Assembly (NCBI RefSeq): GCF_949628265.1
Contig: NC_088788.1
Span: 7,502,001-7,566,000, forward strand
DNA: 64,000 nucleotides
Direction of reading: 5' to 3'
Source: Cloeon dipterum
Taxonomy: Eukaryota > Arthropoda > Insecta > Ephemeroptera > Baetidae
Each line of letters starts with the position of its first letter. The stretch's first letter is position 1. Below are positions 1 to 12,366 of this stretch, in pieces. The notes beneath the pieces are model-generated. The model ran no database searches, was not told the DNA's origin, and saw only the letters and a list, made by a program, of their open reading frames with translations. The position numbers were made by a program, and so were the translations under genes.

Positions 1-276
1 TTTCTCTGCTCCTCAAAGGTCGACCTCAGGTTTTTCACGTCAACATCATCGCCTTTGCGAACAACATCTTTGCCTTTGTAGTCGTAGTGGACGACCAGAA
101 CCCAAACGCTAATTGTAAGAAAAGCAATATTTATCTTTAATAAATATAAAAAATAAAAATAATAATAATTTACTTTTCTGCACGTCTGGTCACGAGGTGC
201 CCGTCTATAGAAGACTCAAAAAATCCCAAGTTCGCTGGACCTGTCATCTTGCAGTCATGCTCAGTCAGGTCGTTTC
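1..276 (-). CDS. Caspase-like cysteine protease, partial (window edge)
   Basis: Two exons on the minus strand, 276..174 and 108..1, join in frame (donor AAAA|GTAAAT, acceptor ATTAG) and run off the left edge. The translation ends with VWVLVVHYDYKG, then RKGDDVDVKNLRSTFEEQ. This matches the start of the caspase p20 domain: a hydrophobic beta strand, then the R-x-G-x-D-x-D-x-x-x-L-x-x-x-F pattern that carries the first substrate-binding arginine. The catalytic His and Cys would lie beyond the edge, so activity cannot be judged. The upstream exon reads LGFFESSIDGHLVTRRAEN and probably belongs to the linker before p20. Prodomain exons were not located. Caspases cleave after aspartate in cell death and immune signalling. 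An inactive caspase homologue is the main alternative. Confidence 0.68.
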
Positions 277-2228
277 CTGAATAATTTGCACTTGTAAGGC
301 CATAATTATGCACTCTTCAATTTCAGCAGGTATTAAAATGTGCCAAAACTATTTAATTTGCATAAAAATATGATTAAATTATCTCCATATAAGGCTACAA
401 GAAATCATGCTTCAATTTATGGCATTTTTAAAATAAATTAAAGTTAACTTCTTCATATTTAAAATCTGTCAATTTTGTATAGGCTTAATCTTAGAGTTGT
501 GTCGGTTTTCTTTGACTAATACATTTGATTAAAATAATGGGCCTAGCTGCCAAAACTGTGGTAATTTAATTGCGTCCAATTATGCGCCTATTACGTGAGC
601 GCGACTCTCGAGGCCCAAGGCCAAAGCAAGTGAAAACGAAGCTCCAAAACTTGTGTATAGTCCGACTCTCTCAGAATGTAACCGTGCAATGGATATAGTC
701 AACGATTTAAGTAAATATACAAATATATAAATTTATAAAATATGTATTTTGTATAAAAATTGTTGTAATTTTTATTTAATATAAAAATTTAAAGTATATA
801 AATAACTAACAGACAATAAAACAGTTTCTTTATTTTGTTTATTAAAAAATTTTAATTTATTTTTTTTAATTATAGACTTGAACATATTTTTCAATAAAGG
901 ATTTTTACGATTTTACACAAATTGTTGCTAGTAAAAGTAAAAAATATATTATAAATTAAGGAGAATACGCAACACTATATATCTTCATTAAAAGTGTCAT
1001 AGGTACCTTATTCAGAGTTTCTAAATTTCCGCATAATTATTTATTTTGCTTTACAGAAAATACTTAAATTTTAATCGTTGAAAATGATGTTTTAGGCGTT
1101 GTTACCTTTAGAAGGAAAACTGAGTTTGGTAGTTGAGCAATGTGTAATTTTAACGGCACGAGGACGCAATGTCAAAAGAATTATTATTTATCAATTGTTT
1201 GCGCTTTGAATAATCGGATTCTCCAATTTACGATTTCTTTAAAACTGTTTAATAATTTGCTCATTATAACAGTAAATAAATAATCCCAGTTGAAATAGTT
1301 ACTTTGTGCTCTTCAAAGGATGTCAAAACAAGGTAATCCAAGATTTTGGGAGCGTCGAGAAATAACGACCACAAACACTCTCACTGGCCGGCAAACTGGT
1401 TTTCCTCCCGCCGCACACACACAACCTACAACAACGGTCCAAACCACGATGATCTCTTCAAAGTATATCCGACCCATACAGTCCTTCCTCTGTCTCATCC
1501 GTTAATTCTCATGCCACCTGTGGATTCTCCTCAAACTTGTCGCGCGCCAGCCCAGCCGCCTGCTCCGTCCGACACGTTGATCTCCTTTTGATAGGAACAC
1601 AAATTGTGGATTAATTCTTCCCGTCAATTTTGAGTTTTATTAAATGTCAGTTCAAATTCTGTCAGACTGTTTTCCTGTTTTACCGATTTAAATAAATAAA
1701 CTCATCTTTCAACAGAGGATTAGTTTTTTTTGTGCAGAATAATCTTAAGAGCGTAAAACTACCAATTAAAATTACTACAATTTATGCTTTTATGTATTGT
1801 ACGCACTACAGGAAATCCTAAAATTCAGTCGCTTACTGTTTGTGTATTTTTACTTACAGAGGAGAATAAAATCAAAGATGTTTTCAAGCTATTAATTTAC
1901 AATCCTCTTCATTTTCGAAGCATTAATTTCTCACTTTTTAAATAAATTTTATTTCTTTAATATTTCACTATGGCATCATCCGACGTCTGCGTTACTTCGT
2001 CTCTTGATTGTAATTTAAGAGGAAAATAATAAAAAGCCACCTGTTTTTCTCGTTTTTTTCTATTCATAACTTTATTTGATCATCAACGTTACACTAATAT
2101 TCGTAATTCGAATTAATTTCTCAATGCTAAATTACTATTTATTTTCTATCTTTGATTTCTTAAACAATTAGATTTTCTGACGAAAAAATATAACAATTTT
2201 ATCCAAATTAAAAATAATCACAAATTGT
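277..2228. other. Gene-free AT-rich stretch
   Basis: I see no convincing gene in these 1.95 kb. A more GC-balanced patch near 1380-1590 has short open frames on both strands, but they show no family resemblance and no splice-site support. The patch near 540-680 (GCGCCTATTACGTGAGCGCG) could be promoter DNA of the caspase-like gene on the minus strand. That is a guess from position and base composition. Confidence 0.5.
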
Positions 2229-5200
2229 CTAGCTGAGTTGGAGGAGAACGATGAAGTAGGTGAAAACCACGCTGACCATCTGAAACGAGACACAAAATTA
2301 AATTGAAAAAAATCTGTGGAGATGATATATAAAATAAGCACCGAGACGAGGAATTGCAGACTCATGGAGAAAAACGGTGCCCCGGGCAGTTTGTTTCCGC
2401 ACTTCTCGTTCGCTGCCAGGAAAATCATGAGGGTGGCTCGCTTCGTCTCCTCATCTTTTCCCAGCATCCACGAGCAACTGTACGCCTCACTGCTCAGGTT
2501 TTCCAACTTAAAAAAATAAATAAATCCGTTGAAACCTGAACCAACAGAGATAATTATTTTTAGAAACCTTGCTCTGCAGTTTTTGCCCAAGGACGCAGTA
2601 GACAACAATTTGCTGAACCGACGCCAATCCGTAGGCAATAAACGCTACAGCAATACTTGTCTCGTCGTGGAGCTGCAAAATAATTATAAAATTTGCAGGT
2701 TAAAATCTTCTTCAACATTTGAAAGAAATTACTTTGAATAGGATGAAGGAGCAAACGCTGATTTTTATTCCAGTAAAAAGAACCACCACCAGGATGACAG
2801 GAGCGGTAAATGCGTTAATCTCTTTCAACAGTCTGTAATAAAAAACAATGCTGGCACTCGAGCTACAAAAATCACTCCAATTCTCACAAAGCCAGATTTA
2901 AAGTGGAATGATACAGGGCAACAGTTGAAAATTATTTGAATTGTTGGATGCCATAAGCAATTGATCGATAAGCAATTTTTTCAACAAATTGCAATAGTAA
3001 AAAAGTACCGTGCTACAATAAAAATTCAAATTTTGCCAATTTTTTCCAAAATTTACAGTGTTTGAACATATTTTCTTGGCACATTCCGATTCCTCTCGTC
3101 GAGATCTGTCCAACGGTGTATGCCACTTATTGGGGAAACTCTTGGTTTTGAAATTAATTCGGATTTCAAGTAAGGAGACAGCCATTACCATTTGAAAAGC
3201 ACGCTAACTTTCCAGCCAATTTTCTCAAAAAATTACAGTGCTTCTTAGATCAATTTAGGCTTTAACTGAATCCTAAAGGACAAGTTTATGCATTGGCAAC
3301 AAGCATTTTCCAGGCTTTTGCAGTATTCTCCCCTTAGCAAAGCATGCGCACAACAATGTGAGCCAACACAGCTTGATTATTTTTATTTCAATTGTTCGTC
3401 AAAACAATAATCCACAATTTGCAACGGTAATAATATTCATTTCGTCATAAATCTGTTATTCTGAAATATTCAAACATTAGATCAACTTTCGTCTTCCGCT
3501 AGTACTCAAAGAGCAAAAACCCACGCGTTTTCAACTTTGATCCTTCAAAAAAATTCTCTATTTATACAAATAAATAAAATGCTGCATTTCCTTACTAAGC
3601 AAGTGGATTAATTATGAAGGAAAATTTACGTATATTTCATATCGAAATTCTGGTTATAGGTTCATTTTGTTTTAATTTGGTTCTATAAGTATTTCTGAAT
3701 AAAATTTATTACCTTATAAGCAACACTTTATAGGAGATGAGCCCTTTTGAAAATTATTTCAAAATAAATATTTCCTTCTATTACTTTTATTTTTCTTAAA
3801 TTATAAAATTCAAAAATATTTTATTTTAGAATATGAAACGTAACCAATCTCTAGTGTCATTATTTTAACAATGCGCCTGGTTTTATCCGAAAGAGACATG
3901 AAAATTGGAATGCCTGAAAATCAGCGAAGTGCCCAGCACTGAAGAACGAGGAGAAAACCGTCAGGTATTCCATTCTCAATAAATTTTTAACACAAAATTG
4001 TTCTGGTATTCTAATTTCAGGTGAAACACTGCGGGCACCCATTTGAACCTAAATATTTTATTTTAAAAAGGTCAAAAAATATTCTTAAAATCAATTTAAT
4101 TAACAGGATTTTACTATTTGTTTTTTAAATGAAAAGAAAATACGTTACTTGTCTATCGAGGAGTGGTACTCAGCCCAATCCCTGAGTTTCTCCCTCTCGG
4201 CAAGGGCGGCGGAGAGGCCGCGTACAAGTTTTTGGTGCAAATGGACGAGGCCGCAGTACCACGAGTAGAAGAGCAGGTCGGACGCAACGAGGCGGCCGAT
4301 TGCAAAATAGCACGCGGCGAAGATGAAGCAAAATACAGCATTTATGGCGGCCACCGAGTCCCCGAGTCCAAAAAGCCCAAGCACGCGGGCCACGCAGCGC
4401 GTAACCTCCACGATGAGTTGTTTATGCATCGGCATGGCTCGCACGTCGGCCTCCTCGTCACTCAGGTCGAACAGGTCACTTGCATCTAGGACCACCTGCA
4501 CGTGGAACCTGAAGCTCGGCACCACGGCTAGGAGGCAGGAAGCCACCCACAAAAGCAGCAGACTTGTGATGATTCTGGAGTTTAATTAGTATAAATGTAA
4601 ATTTTAAAAGTAAAAATGAAGAACAATAATGCTTTGTGTTTTTTATATCAGCGGGGTCCAGATGTTCGATAAAATTGGTTCGCTTTGCGCAGATCCAAGA
4701 TGGCGTCTGAATGTGGGAAACAAAAAGCTCTCTTTGGATTGCCGTACGAGTGTCAAGAGTTTGATTTTACGATCCAAAAGACACAATTAGTTAAGAGTAA
4801 TGCAAATTATGTCACATAATTGACGAAAACATGGTTCTTTTCGCGCATTTTCACGTGACCGTTTTTTCGCGCCAGACTCTACCGGACGCCATATCTGCGC
4901 GTCGCACGAATCTGGACCCCACTGCTTCATATATAATTTTAGAGGCTTTATTTTTTCCTCATAGTCTTATTAAAAAAATAAATAAAATACCTGGAAAGTT
5001 TCAGTTCGAATTTTTCCGAATCCCCAGCGTCAAAAAGGTCCTGGTGCAAGATTTTGTGCATTTTCTGGGCGATCTGCTCCATTTTTTCCCTGCGAGCGGT
5101 GGTGTAGAGGATGCGGAGGAGGCAGTGGAGGGTGCCGATGAAGCCGGCGGTCAGCAGCACGGCGTGATCGAACTTCTGCAGGTTGGAGGCGAGCACAACG

Positions 5201-5740
5201 CCGGCAGAGGCGAGGAAGCACAGCACGCCGCACACCACCAACACACCGTGCGCCGATATTAGGAAGCGGCTGCTCGCCCTGAATCGTCGCTCGAAATTCG
5301 GCAGACGGAGTAACTGCCCGCACGCCGCGTGCATCCACACAAGAAGACGAATGCCCAACGTGCTTTTCCTCACCTTTTTGACGGGCCATATTAATTTAAG
5401 GAAATTCGAACAATAATAAATTAAAAATTGTCACATCTTTTAAAACTGCCGAATAATCTCAATGCCAAATTTTAATGTCTTCTTCAAAATTACACTAAAT
5501 TAACAACAGAATAAAATGGCTTAATACGAAATGAAATAAACCTTTTCTGCTCTTAGAAAGAAAATTAAAAAATATCCTCGTTTGAGAAATATAATGAAAG
5601 CTCACATTTTCCAAATTAATTGGTGTATAATGAAAAAAGTTTTTCAGTTATCAAAACTAAATCCTTCTTCATTTTTACTATTTTACCTCTGTATGATGCT
5701 GAAATCCGACTAAAACCGAGCCCTCTCGGCGCTCTGCCAT
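2229..5740 (-). CDS. Gustatory-receptor-like chemoreceptor A (7 exons)
   Basis: Seven coding exons on the minus strand, 5740..5687, 5373..4991, 4574..4149, 2832..2733, 2672..2568, 2506..2342 and 2279..2229, give about 427 residues in consistent phase. Exon 2 carries LLTAGFIGTLHCLLRILYTT, exon 3 SDLLFYSWYCGLVHLHQKL, exon 4 the LLKEINAFTAP helix start, exon 6 LPGAPFFSMSLQFLVS and exon 7 MVSVVFTYFIVLLQLS. The final TYhhhhhQ pattern is the signature of insect gustatory receptors (7tm_7), seven-span ligand-gated channel subunits of sensory neurons. The 383-bp second exon and the last exons match chemoreceptor B in length, which supports the model. Intron 2 holds a MITE at 4649-4924. The first exon (start MAERREGS) is placed by analogy with B. 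A divergent odorant receptor is the alternative, but the C-terminus argues for a gustatory receptor. Confidence 0.8.
4649..4924. mobile_element. hAT-type MITE, copy 1
   Basis: This 276-bp non-coding element lies in an intron of chemoreceptor A. It has terminal inverted repeats CAGCGGGGTCCAGAT and ATCTGGACCCCACTG. The flanking octamers TTTTATAT and CTTCATAT agree at 6 of 8 positions, as an aged 8-bp target duplication would. It carries no transposase frame. Three relatives are at 25116, 25991 and 41451. Confidence 0.8.
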
Positions 5741-6031
5741 GGTAGGATGAGAAAAATAGTCTCTTTGGCCGTTTATTTCCTTAGCTTGAGAGACCTTTCC
5801 AGTTCTACTTATCTCTTATCTTGCCCTTTAATCGCAATAAATCGATTTCCAGCAATCCCTATCACGCAAATCATTTTATTTAAGAAAGGTTTTTTTATAT
5901 CATTCCAAAAATTCATGAAATAGTTAAGCTAAAATCTAGTAAAAATATCTGTGGGTGGTCCCTTCTGCACTAAGATTCCATTTTTTTTTTAATTTATGAA
6001 GCTGAAACAGCCGAAATCAAATATGAAAATG

Positions 6032-6263
6032 TGACTTTTCAACAATGAGGAATGTCCGATTATTCTCCCATGAAAGAATCCTCAAATTCTTTGATGAAAA
6101 TATTTGTAGTGAAATGTTTACAACAGAAATAAGTGACAATATTCGAAAAAATAGTTTGTGATGTGTCATTTGCTATACAAAAATATCCCAACAACAAGCA
6201 AAAATATATCACTCTGAACTCAAGTTGTCTGAAAACCAACTTAGTCCGTTTTCTAGAATAGAG
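6032..6263 (+). promoter_or_regulatory. Conserved upstream segment of small TM gene 1
   Basis: About 230 bp before the start codon resembles the DNA before the two paralogues at 12128-12366 and 14846-15105. Shared landmarks are GAGGAATGTCC near its start and a TAGTC...TTTTCTA...AGAATG-type block just before the start codon. It is probably promoter plus 5' leader. It is the most conserved non-coding DNA in this gene family, so it is likely to matter for expression. Confidence 0.5.
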
Positions 6264-7832
6264 ATGGATAACCTCAAGACAATGTTCGGAGTAGGAGCAC
6301 CTGGATTTGCTGCTGCTGCTTCTTCTTTCCACGCGGGATCGCAGGTAGGAAATTCATTAGCAAAATCACCATTTAAAAAATACATATTTGAGTTCAGACG
6401 TTGACAACCATCAGTTCTGGTTCACTCTCGGCACTCTTTACCAACTCAAACGTCGGCGGATCGCAGCAGGTAATAAATATGTGTGGTTTTTTTTACTTTT
6501 TTATACCGTGATAAATTTGCAGGCGATTACATTGCTCGACAGCGCGAGAGGAGCGCTCGCTTTTTCCACCTATCCTGGTTTACAGGTTGATAATTGGCTG
6601 TTTAAATTTTATTTTATAAATAATAATTATTTTTTTAGGTTTTTGTAACAAAGGATTGTTGCTGCGGAAAGTCGAGTTTCTTTGGCGGCCTTCTTGGTGG
6701 AACAGTATCCGCCATAGTGATTGGAACAGTGATATTTTTAGGGTTGGGAAACTTGGATTGTTTTTTTTTGTTTTTTTTTTTTTGCAAAATTTTAGACGCT
6801 TTTTGCCCTCAAACAGACTGTTTTTAGACGGCTTTTGGTGATTTAGACTATTTTGAGGAGGCTGATTTCTGGTGCCAATTTCATGCATTTTCAATATTTT
6901 TTCAGTTTTTCTTTCAATTATTCAAAATTATGGGCCAAATAATTCACTTAAATATCACCAAAGTTTTTCCTGGAAAAAGTAGGAAAATGTACTTATACTA
7001 TTAATCTTTATTATTTTTTGTCACACAAATGACACCGCCGACGACATTTGAGGATTTTCGGTAGAGCATGAAGGGTACTGTTCTCAAACTTTTCAAGTAA
7101 AAGCGGCGCGCGAAAAAAATGAAAATTTGCAAATATTATGATATTTTTGCAAATCTCAAATCTCGGGTTCTAACCTTCAGAATTGCAATAACTACCCACC
7201 GTTGGACTCGTCACGACCTGCCCTGTCCAGTTTTACCCTCAATCCGTAAGATGCTATACTTGAACCCCCTCGAGAAAAGTAAAAAATTAATTATTCAAAC
7301 AAAACACAAATCCTGGCGTTGTTTGCGCTGTCCGATGTCCCGGTAGAAAAAAATAACTTGGAAACTTGCCGCGAAAGCAGGGTGAAACATGTTTCAGTAT
7401 TCAACGAGCAATTTCTATTGGTCGAGAGTCGTGAATTCGTGAAATGACGTCATGAACAAACATGATAGGGGCTACAGATGATTCTGGGAGCATAGATAAT
7501 CGCGGCAAATCAACGTTGCGTTCTGTTATATTGTATATTATGAGAATTTCCCGAGCAAGCGGCCTATTTCGCGGTATTTTAGACGGTTTTAGACGGGTTT
7601 AGATAATTTTTGGCAATTTAGACAAGTTGAAGTGGATGTCAATCGTCGTCATTTTTCATGATTCGTGAAGATTTCATGTTTTTGGGGAAAAATAGTCGAT
7701 TGTCTAACTAAGTTTCCCATTTATGCATGATTTCCCTTTCAGATTATTTAATTTTTATTTTAAAACTGTGATATTTGCAGATGCTATTTTTTTGGTGATG
7801 ATGATGACGATGATGACGATGATGATGACTAA
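6264..7832 (+). CDS. Small membrane protein family, member 1 (acidic tail)
   Basis: Five exons, 6264..6344, 6398..6469, 6523..6585, 6639..6742 and 7781..7832, give about 123 residues. I do not recognise the family. The order is a Gly/Ala/Ser-rich start (FGVGAPGFAAAASS), a Thr/Ser-rich middle (TLTTISSGSLSALF), KDCCCGKSSFF, and one predicted membrane span GGLLGGTVSAIVIGTVIFL. In the model drawn the last exon adds GCYFFG and eleven aspartates before the stop. Members 2 and 3 instead stop right after the span. There is no signal peptide. The last intron (about 1 kb) is swollen by repeat DNA. The last splice is the weakest part: another frame of exon 5 stays open to 7929. Confidence 0.55.
7161..7275. 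repeat. Interspersed repeat fragment (relative at 26429)
   Basis: The stretch TCTCGGGTTCTAACCTTCAG followed by AATTGCAA and CCACCGTTGGACTCGTC reappears in diverged form at 26429-26545 (TCTTGGGTTCTAGCCGTCAG, then ACACCGCTAGACTCGTC). It lies in the last intron of small membrane protein gene 1. Its family and ends are unknown. Confidence 0.45.
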
Positions 7833-8619
7833 CTGGAGTATTAAACTTAATTTTGGATATTTTGGCAATCAACACACATTCGGCGTCCTTTATTGTAGTC
7901 AAACCTACATCTCAAACATGAAAAAATAGTGGGATAAACGCGGCTATCAACATCGCGAAGAGATTTTTCTTTCTGCATGCTTGATTGACAATAAATTCAA
8001 CATTTTTCTCATTTTCTTGTTTTCTTGTGTATTCTCTGAGTACCAAAGTCACCATCAAAATATTTAACACACAACAAATCCAATTAATAAATAATTTTTT
8101 GAACGGGCAACACATATAAAGCCAAATAAGAAAGAAATTCACGAAATTTTGATGAGTTTTTAGGACACTTTATATATACAATATTTTTTTAGATGTAATA
8201 AAGGTGACAAGTTCAAAGCTTGTTCATTTATGGGAAACTGTTGGAGGATTATTTCATAAAAAAATCTATAAAATGAATTAATTTTTTTGATTTCTTAGCT
8301 AGCTCTCTCTGTAGCTGATATTGCTTACGAGAGCTATAAAAATTTTGTTTCACAGCCAAGCTATTCTAATGAGCCGTAACAAGACAAACAAACATGTCAT
8401 AATCACTTTCAACGTGTCTTTTTCAAGAGCGATTGGTGAAATGACATATTTTGAGTAAAGTCTTTGTTCTGAAATAACATGAGCCTTCAAGTAGCATGGA
8501 GTTTGTCCTCACAATTTGATATGCATGCTAAATTTTCAGCATTTATTTCTTAAATGGTCAATTTTGGGTTTAAGAGAAACCTCTTGCAACAATGATTTAT
8601 CAGTAAAAGACCACTTTCC
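7833..8619. other. Gene-free stretch
   Basis: This AT-rich DNA between small membrane protein gene 1 and the M13 remnant contains no coding pattern that I can support. Confidence 0.5.
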
Positions 8620-8943
8620 TGGCAGTAGTGACCTTTCAATGAGGACAACGGACAACATCCTGAGGAAAATGGTCAAGTGAAGAAGTTCGCAACTTGCTCT
8701 TCTTTTATACGCCGCGGGTTGCATACTTTCTTTTATTCTAGTTTTCCTGCTCGAGCCAAAACCGTTCACTTTAAAGAAAAATATAATTCTACTCCGATAA
8801 AAGCGAGAGCAACAAAATAGAAAGCACGACCCTGCAAGGTTCATGGTCAATGTGCCGATGAGGAATCTCAAAGAATTAACCGATGCGTTGAAATGTCCTC
8901 GCGGATCCAAGAAGAACGACGTCAATCTTACATCTCCACGTTA
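8620..8943 (+). pseudogene. M13 (neprilysin-like) metallopeptidase remnant
   Basis: The plus strand contains the decayed C-terminal exon of an M13 peptidase. From about 8820 it reads HDPARFMVNVPMRNLKEL, then ALKCPRGSKKNDV and a stop. This aligns with [19 protein letters not shown] and [11 protein letters not shown] in the intact gene ending at 48367. Upstream traces such as NLLFFYTPRVA resemble [10 protein letters not shown] but are interrupted by stops. No zinc motif or earlier exon was found. The remnant sits just before an LRR gene, in the same order as the intact M13 and LRR pair at 45818-51398. It is therefore probably what is left of a duplicated pair. Confidence 0.6.
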
Positions 8944-9578
8944 ATTGCAGTTTTCTGTCATCTATATTCTGGCAAATCAATTTGATTCTAAACTTGACGA
9001 GTAACCGTGCATATATTTAAGTTATTGTTCACGAAGTAAATATTTACAGTCAAATAAAAGAAAAAACACTAAAAAAGGCAAAGCATGATTAGCAAAATCG
9101 GTTCTTATTTATTATGTCTTTACAAAAGTCAATTACTTGAATTGTTTTTATTTCAGAGCAAATTTTTGTGAGAATACAGGGACCACAAATGAACATGACA
9201 CTAATTGCTCAATTAACACTTAATTATGTAACGCTTACAGAATTATTTTTCTACAAATAAGTGTTTTTACAGCAATGACTATTATTATTAAGCTGGCGAT
9301 CGATCAGTCAACACCGGTCCAACATTGGTTTTATTTTCAACAATGTTCTAGTCTCCACCACAAAGGTAAAATATTTTAATTTACTCTAAATGTTGCGAAA
9401 ACATTTCTTTTTTTAGGGATTGAATATTTTTAATTTGATAAAGCACACATTCTTTTGTAAATATTTTAAAATAATTCTGACAAACAGATGGAAACTCACT
9501 CTTTGATTAACTTCGGCTAGCTTTGAGCCCATCATATCCAATTTGTGATCTTGATTTTTTTTTCAGCTCTGCTTTCCG

Positions 9579-11458
9579 ATGATGGACGAAGAAAAGATTT
9601 TGCGTTTGACCAAACGAAAGCTTCAAACGATGAAACTAGAGAAAAATAGCTTATCGTTGGAGAATCTGGCTGTTACAGATATAATTCGAAATTTGATGTA
9701 CTACGCTCAATTTCCGGATAAGAAGGAAAACCTGCTAGAATTGCGTGAGTTATTATGATTTATATTTGTCCAGGTGTAAATGAGAAATTGATAGCTCGTG
9801 TTTTGAGGGAAAAGTTGCTGCAAGAGATGATGAGAGGAAAATGTAACGCGGAATTTAGAGAAGAGGAAAAATTTAAAATAATGATGGATGTCTTCCCAAT
9901 TTTACTTAGTTCAAGAACACGTTCCATCGAACTGAATGGAATTTTATCCTTTTGTCCTGATAGATATGTGAACGATTCATTCAAAAAGGTTTTGATAATA
10001 GTTTTCTCTACAAAAGCAATTGAAAATAAGAATTATTTTATTATTCTAGACACTCCCTTACTGCGAAGAATTGCTTAATAGCGCCGCAACACTGGCTCCA
10101 AACATCAATGAGCTGACTATCCAGAGAAACCATGCGATTAAAACGAATATTCGAGCAAAGCGTTGCACCCCGAGAATGCTGGAAATGATGAGCAAAATGC
10201 TAAATTTAAACCGGCTTTTCGTCGAGTTGTACTCATTTCAGGTCGGCGCAATTTTAGATCTGTGTAAAAATCTACCGAGCCTGCAATTCCTCAATGTGAG
10301 ACTAGAATCTACGAAAAACCATCCTTCAGCAGAAGAAATTAAAAGCAGCTTGTTCAACGTGAAGGAATTTATCTTTGAATCAACAGACGACACGGATGAC
10401 GAGCACTATTGGTTGAGGGATTTGTGCATTCAAAATCTTCCAAAAATTGAGGTTGTGCAGCTTTACTGCAATGTGTGTCCAGTAACAAGAAAAAGGCCTT
10501 TTGGCTCTTATTATCGCTCTGACAAGAAAATACGCTCGCTCGGATTCACTGAATCTTCAAACCTGCGACACTTGTGTGTGGACGTCCGTGAATCCGAATT
10601 TAACATAGCCTCTCTTCCCGATATGTTTCCAAACACTACTGATCTCATGGTAATTCTACAGAGAAAAATTAGAATATTGAAAATTAATGTTTTCTAATGT
10701 TTAAGGTTGACTTCTTCCAATATGGCGGATCCCCTAATATTGATTCATTGTTCGGATTTTCTAAAATCAAGTGTCTTCACATCTACGATATGAGTTTTTT
10801 CCTTGATTTTCAGCAGAGGTTTTGGCAAGCATATGGCAGAAATCTTCAAACGCTTTTCCTATCCCACGAAAATGGCCAGCGCTTTGTAGATTTGAATTCG
10901 TTGTTCAAACAGTGTCCCAACCTGGAGAAGATTTCATTGCTGAATATTAACACCAAGCGGAATCAGATCAAGTTTTTCGCTGAGCTGAAGGAATTCGAAT
11001 GGAAATTTCGTGGCTACGCTAGGTATGGACTTCTGAACTTGTCAAGGATCTTATTAGCGCCGAAGTTAGAGATCCTTTCGATTGATGGTTGGGAATTCGA
11101 TAAGGCGGGCATTAGAAAGGTGATCTCGATGATTCAAAATAATGAAATCCTGGCCCAGCTGCACACCTTCGAATTACACGCGCACCATGCAGTTGGAGAG
11201 AGAGTTGAGGATGACGTTGAGCTGAGAGATTTACTGGTCGACCTCGTGAAGAATTCAAGTGCTTTTCTTCCTAAACTTACCAATGTCAAATTCTTCTCGT
11301 CTAACGAAAAGTACGATGGATTAGAATCTAGAATAAATGACTGGGAAGAAGAATACGAGGTTAAAGATCCTTTTATGGTGTATGAAAAAGATCAAGATGC
11401 TGATATTTATGTAGATAAATTTATTTTGCGGCTGGAAAATCTTTTTGAGTCAAAATAG
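9579..11458 (+). CDS. LRR / F-box-like protein, copy 1
   Basis: Four coding exons, 9579..9744, 9795..9988, 10050..10649 and 10706..11458, give about 570 residues. Residues near 56-65 read LPRVLREKLLQEM, like the start of an F-box helix. Repeats with leucine-rich character follow, such as LCKNLPSLQFLNVR, CPNLEKISLLNI and APKLEILSIDGW. Proteins of this type usually act as substrate adaptors of SCF ubiquitin ligases; that role here is inference, because the F-box match is weak. The paralogue at 49526-51398 shares exon boundaries and exact exon 2 length (194 bp), which fixes the splice sites. Copy 1 lacks the intron that copy 2 carries inside the last coding block. A 5' untranslated exon may lie upstream, since AG precedes the start codon closely. 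Confidence 0.75.
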
Positions 11459-12127
11459 TATCACAACACAATTTTTCCTAAACGTATAGGACATTTTCAG
11501 AAAAATATCATAATTTGGTCTTAATTCTAAACATTTATCTTTTAATTTTAGAAAATTAATATTAGCATGAAAAAATTTGTACTTAAAAATTCCACTTTGT
11601 GAGCGTTTTCTTGGTAAAATATTTTAGATTATGTTTATACACACATATTATTGTTATAAAATAGATTTACAAAACGTCAGTACTATGTGTATACAATTTT
11701 CTATCACAATATCTTCTCATCCTTAATTTGATCATAACCACGATGGTTTTATTCCCATGTAATGAAATAAAAATTTATCATCAAAAGTGTTCGAACAAGA
11801 GCTTTTGCCTTTCATTGAAATAAATTATTTTCCTGTGTTAAATTAGGTTCTTTACACTTTAAATGATTCAAATTATTTGAAAATGTTTTTCAGAAATATG
11901 AAAAAACATTGATTTTTTGAAATGAATATAATTTTACCACACCCATTTTTAAGAACGAGCATTACATGCCAACAATTAATAAATTTTACATTGTTGGCTT
12001 TATCATTGTTAGTGGAAGCTCAACAGCTCATATTCATTCTCCAAAGTTTTTATCTCTCTTTTAAAATTCTTTCTCTCAAATTCAAATTCAACGCACTCTG
12101 TCATCCCGCTTTTAAGCATAAAAAGTA
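11459..12127. other. Gene-free AT-rich stretch
   Basis: This is the 3' flank of LRR gene copy 1, with AATAAA-type sequence near 11764. I see no gene here. Confidence 0.5.
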
Positions 12128-12366
12128 TGACATTTTCAACTAACGAGGAATGTCCAATTATTTCTTCCATGAGCGCTACATTTGATGGAAAAAATATATT
12201 GTTCATCAGAAGTATATGTATAGTGACTAAGGACAGAAGAAAAATATTCGAAAATATCTTCAGCTGCTTTCATTTTCTACGGATTTATCAAAATAAAGTA
12301 AAAATAACCAACCAAAATATATATCGTCATTACTCAATTCGAAACAGAGTTAGTCTAATTTCTAGA
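12128..12366 (+). promoter_or_regulatory. Conserved upstream segment of small TM gene 2
   Basis: It begins TTTTCAACTAACGAGGAATG and contains TTTGATGGAAAAAATAT. It continues through a block shared with 14846-15105 that includes ATTTTCTACGGATTTATCAA and GAGTTAGTCTA just before the start codon. It is probably promoter and leader, retained from a tandem duplication. Confidence 0.5.

Noticed and set aside
1313-1591. Overlapping open frames on both strands
   Set aside because: Several frames are open at once because of base composition. None shows a domain, and none has neighbouring exons.
8536-8925. Minus-strand open frame of about 130 codons
   Set aside because: It is the shadow of the M13 remnant on the plus strand, whose sense reading has clear homology to the intact gene.
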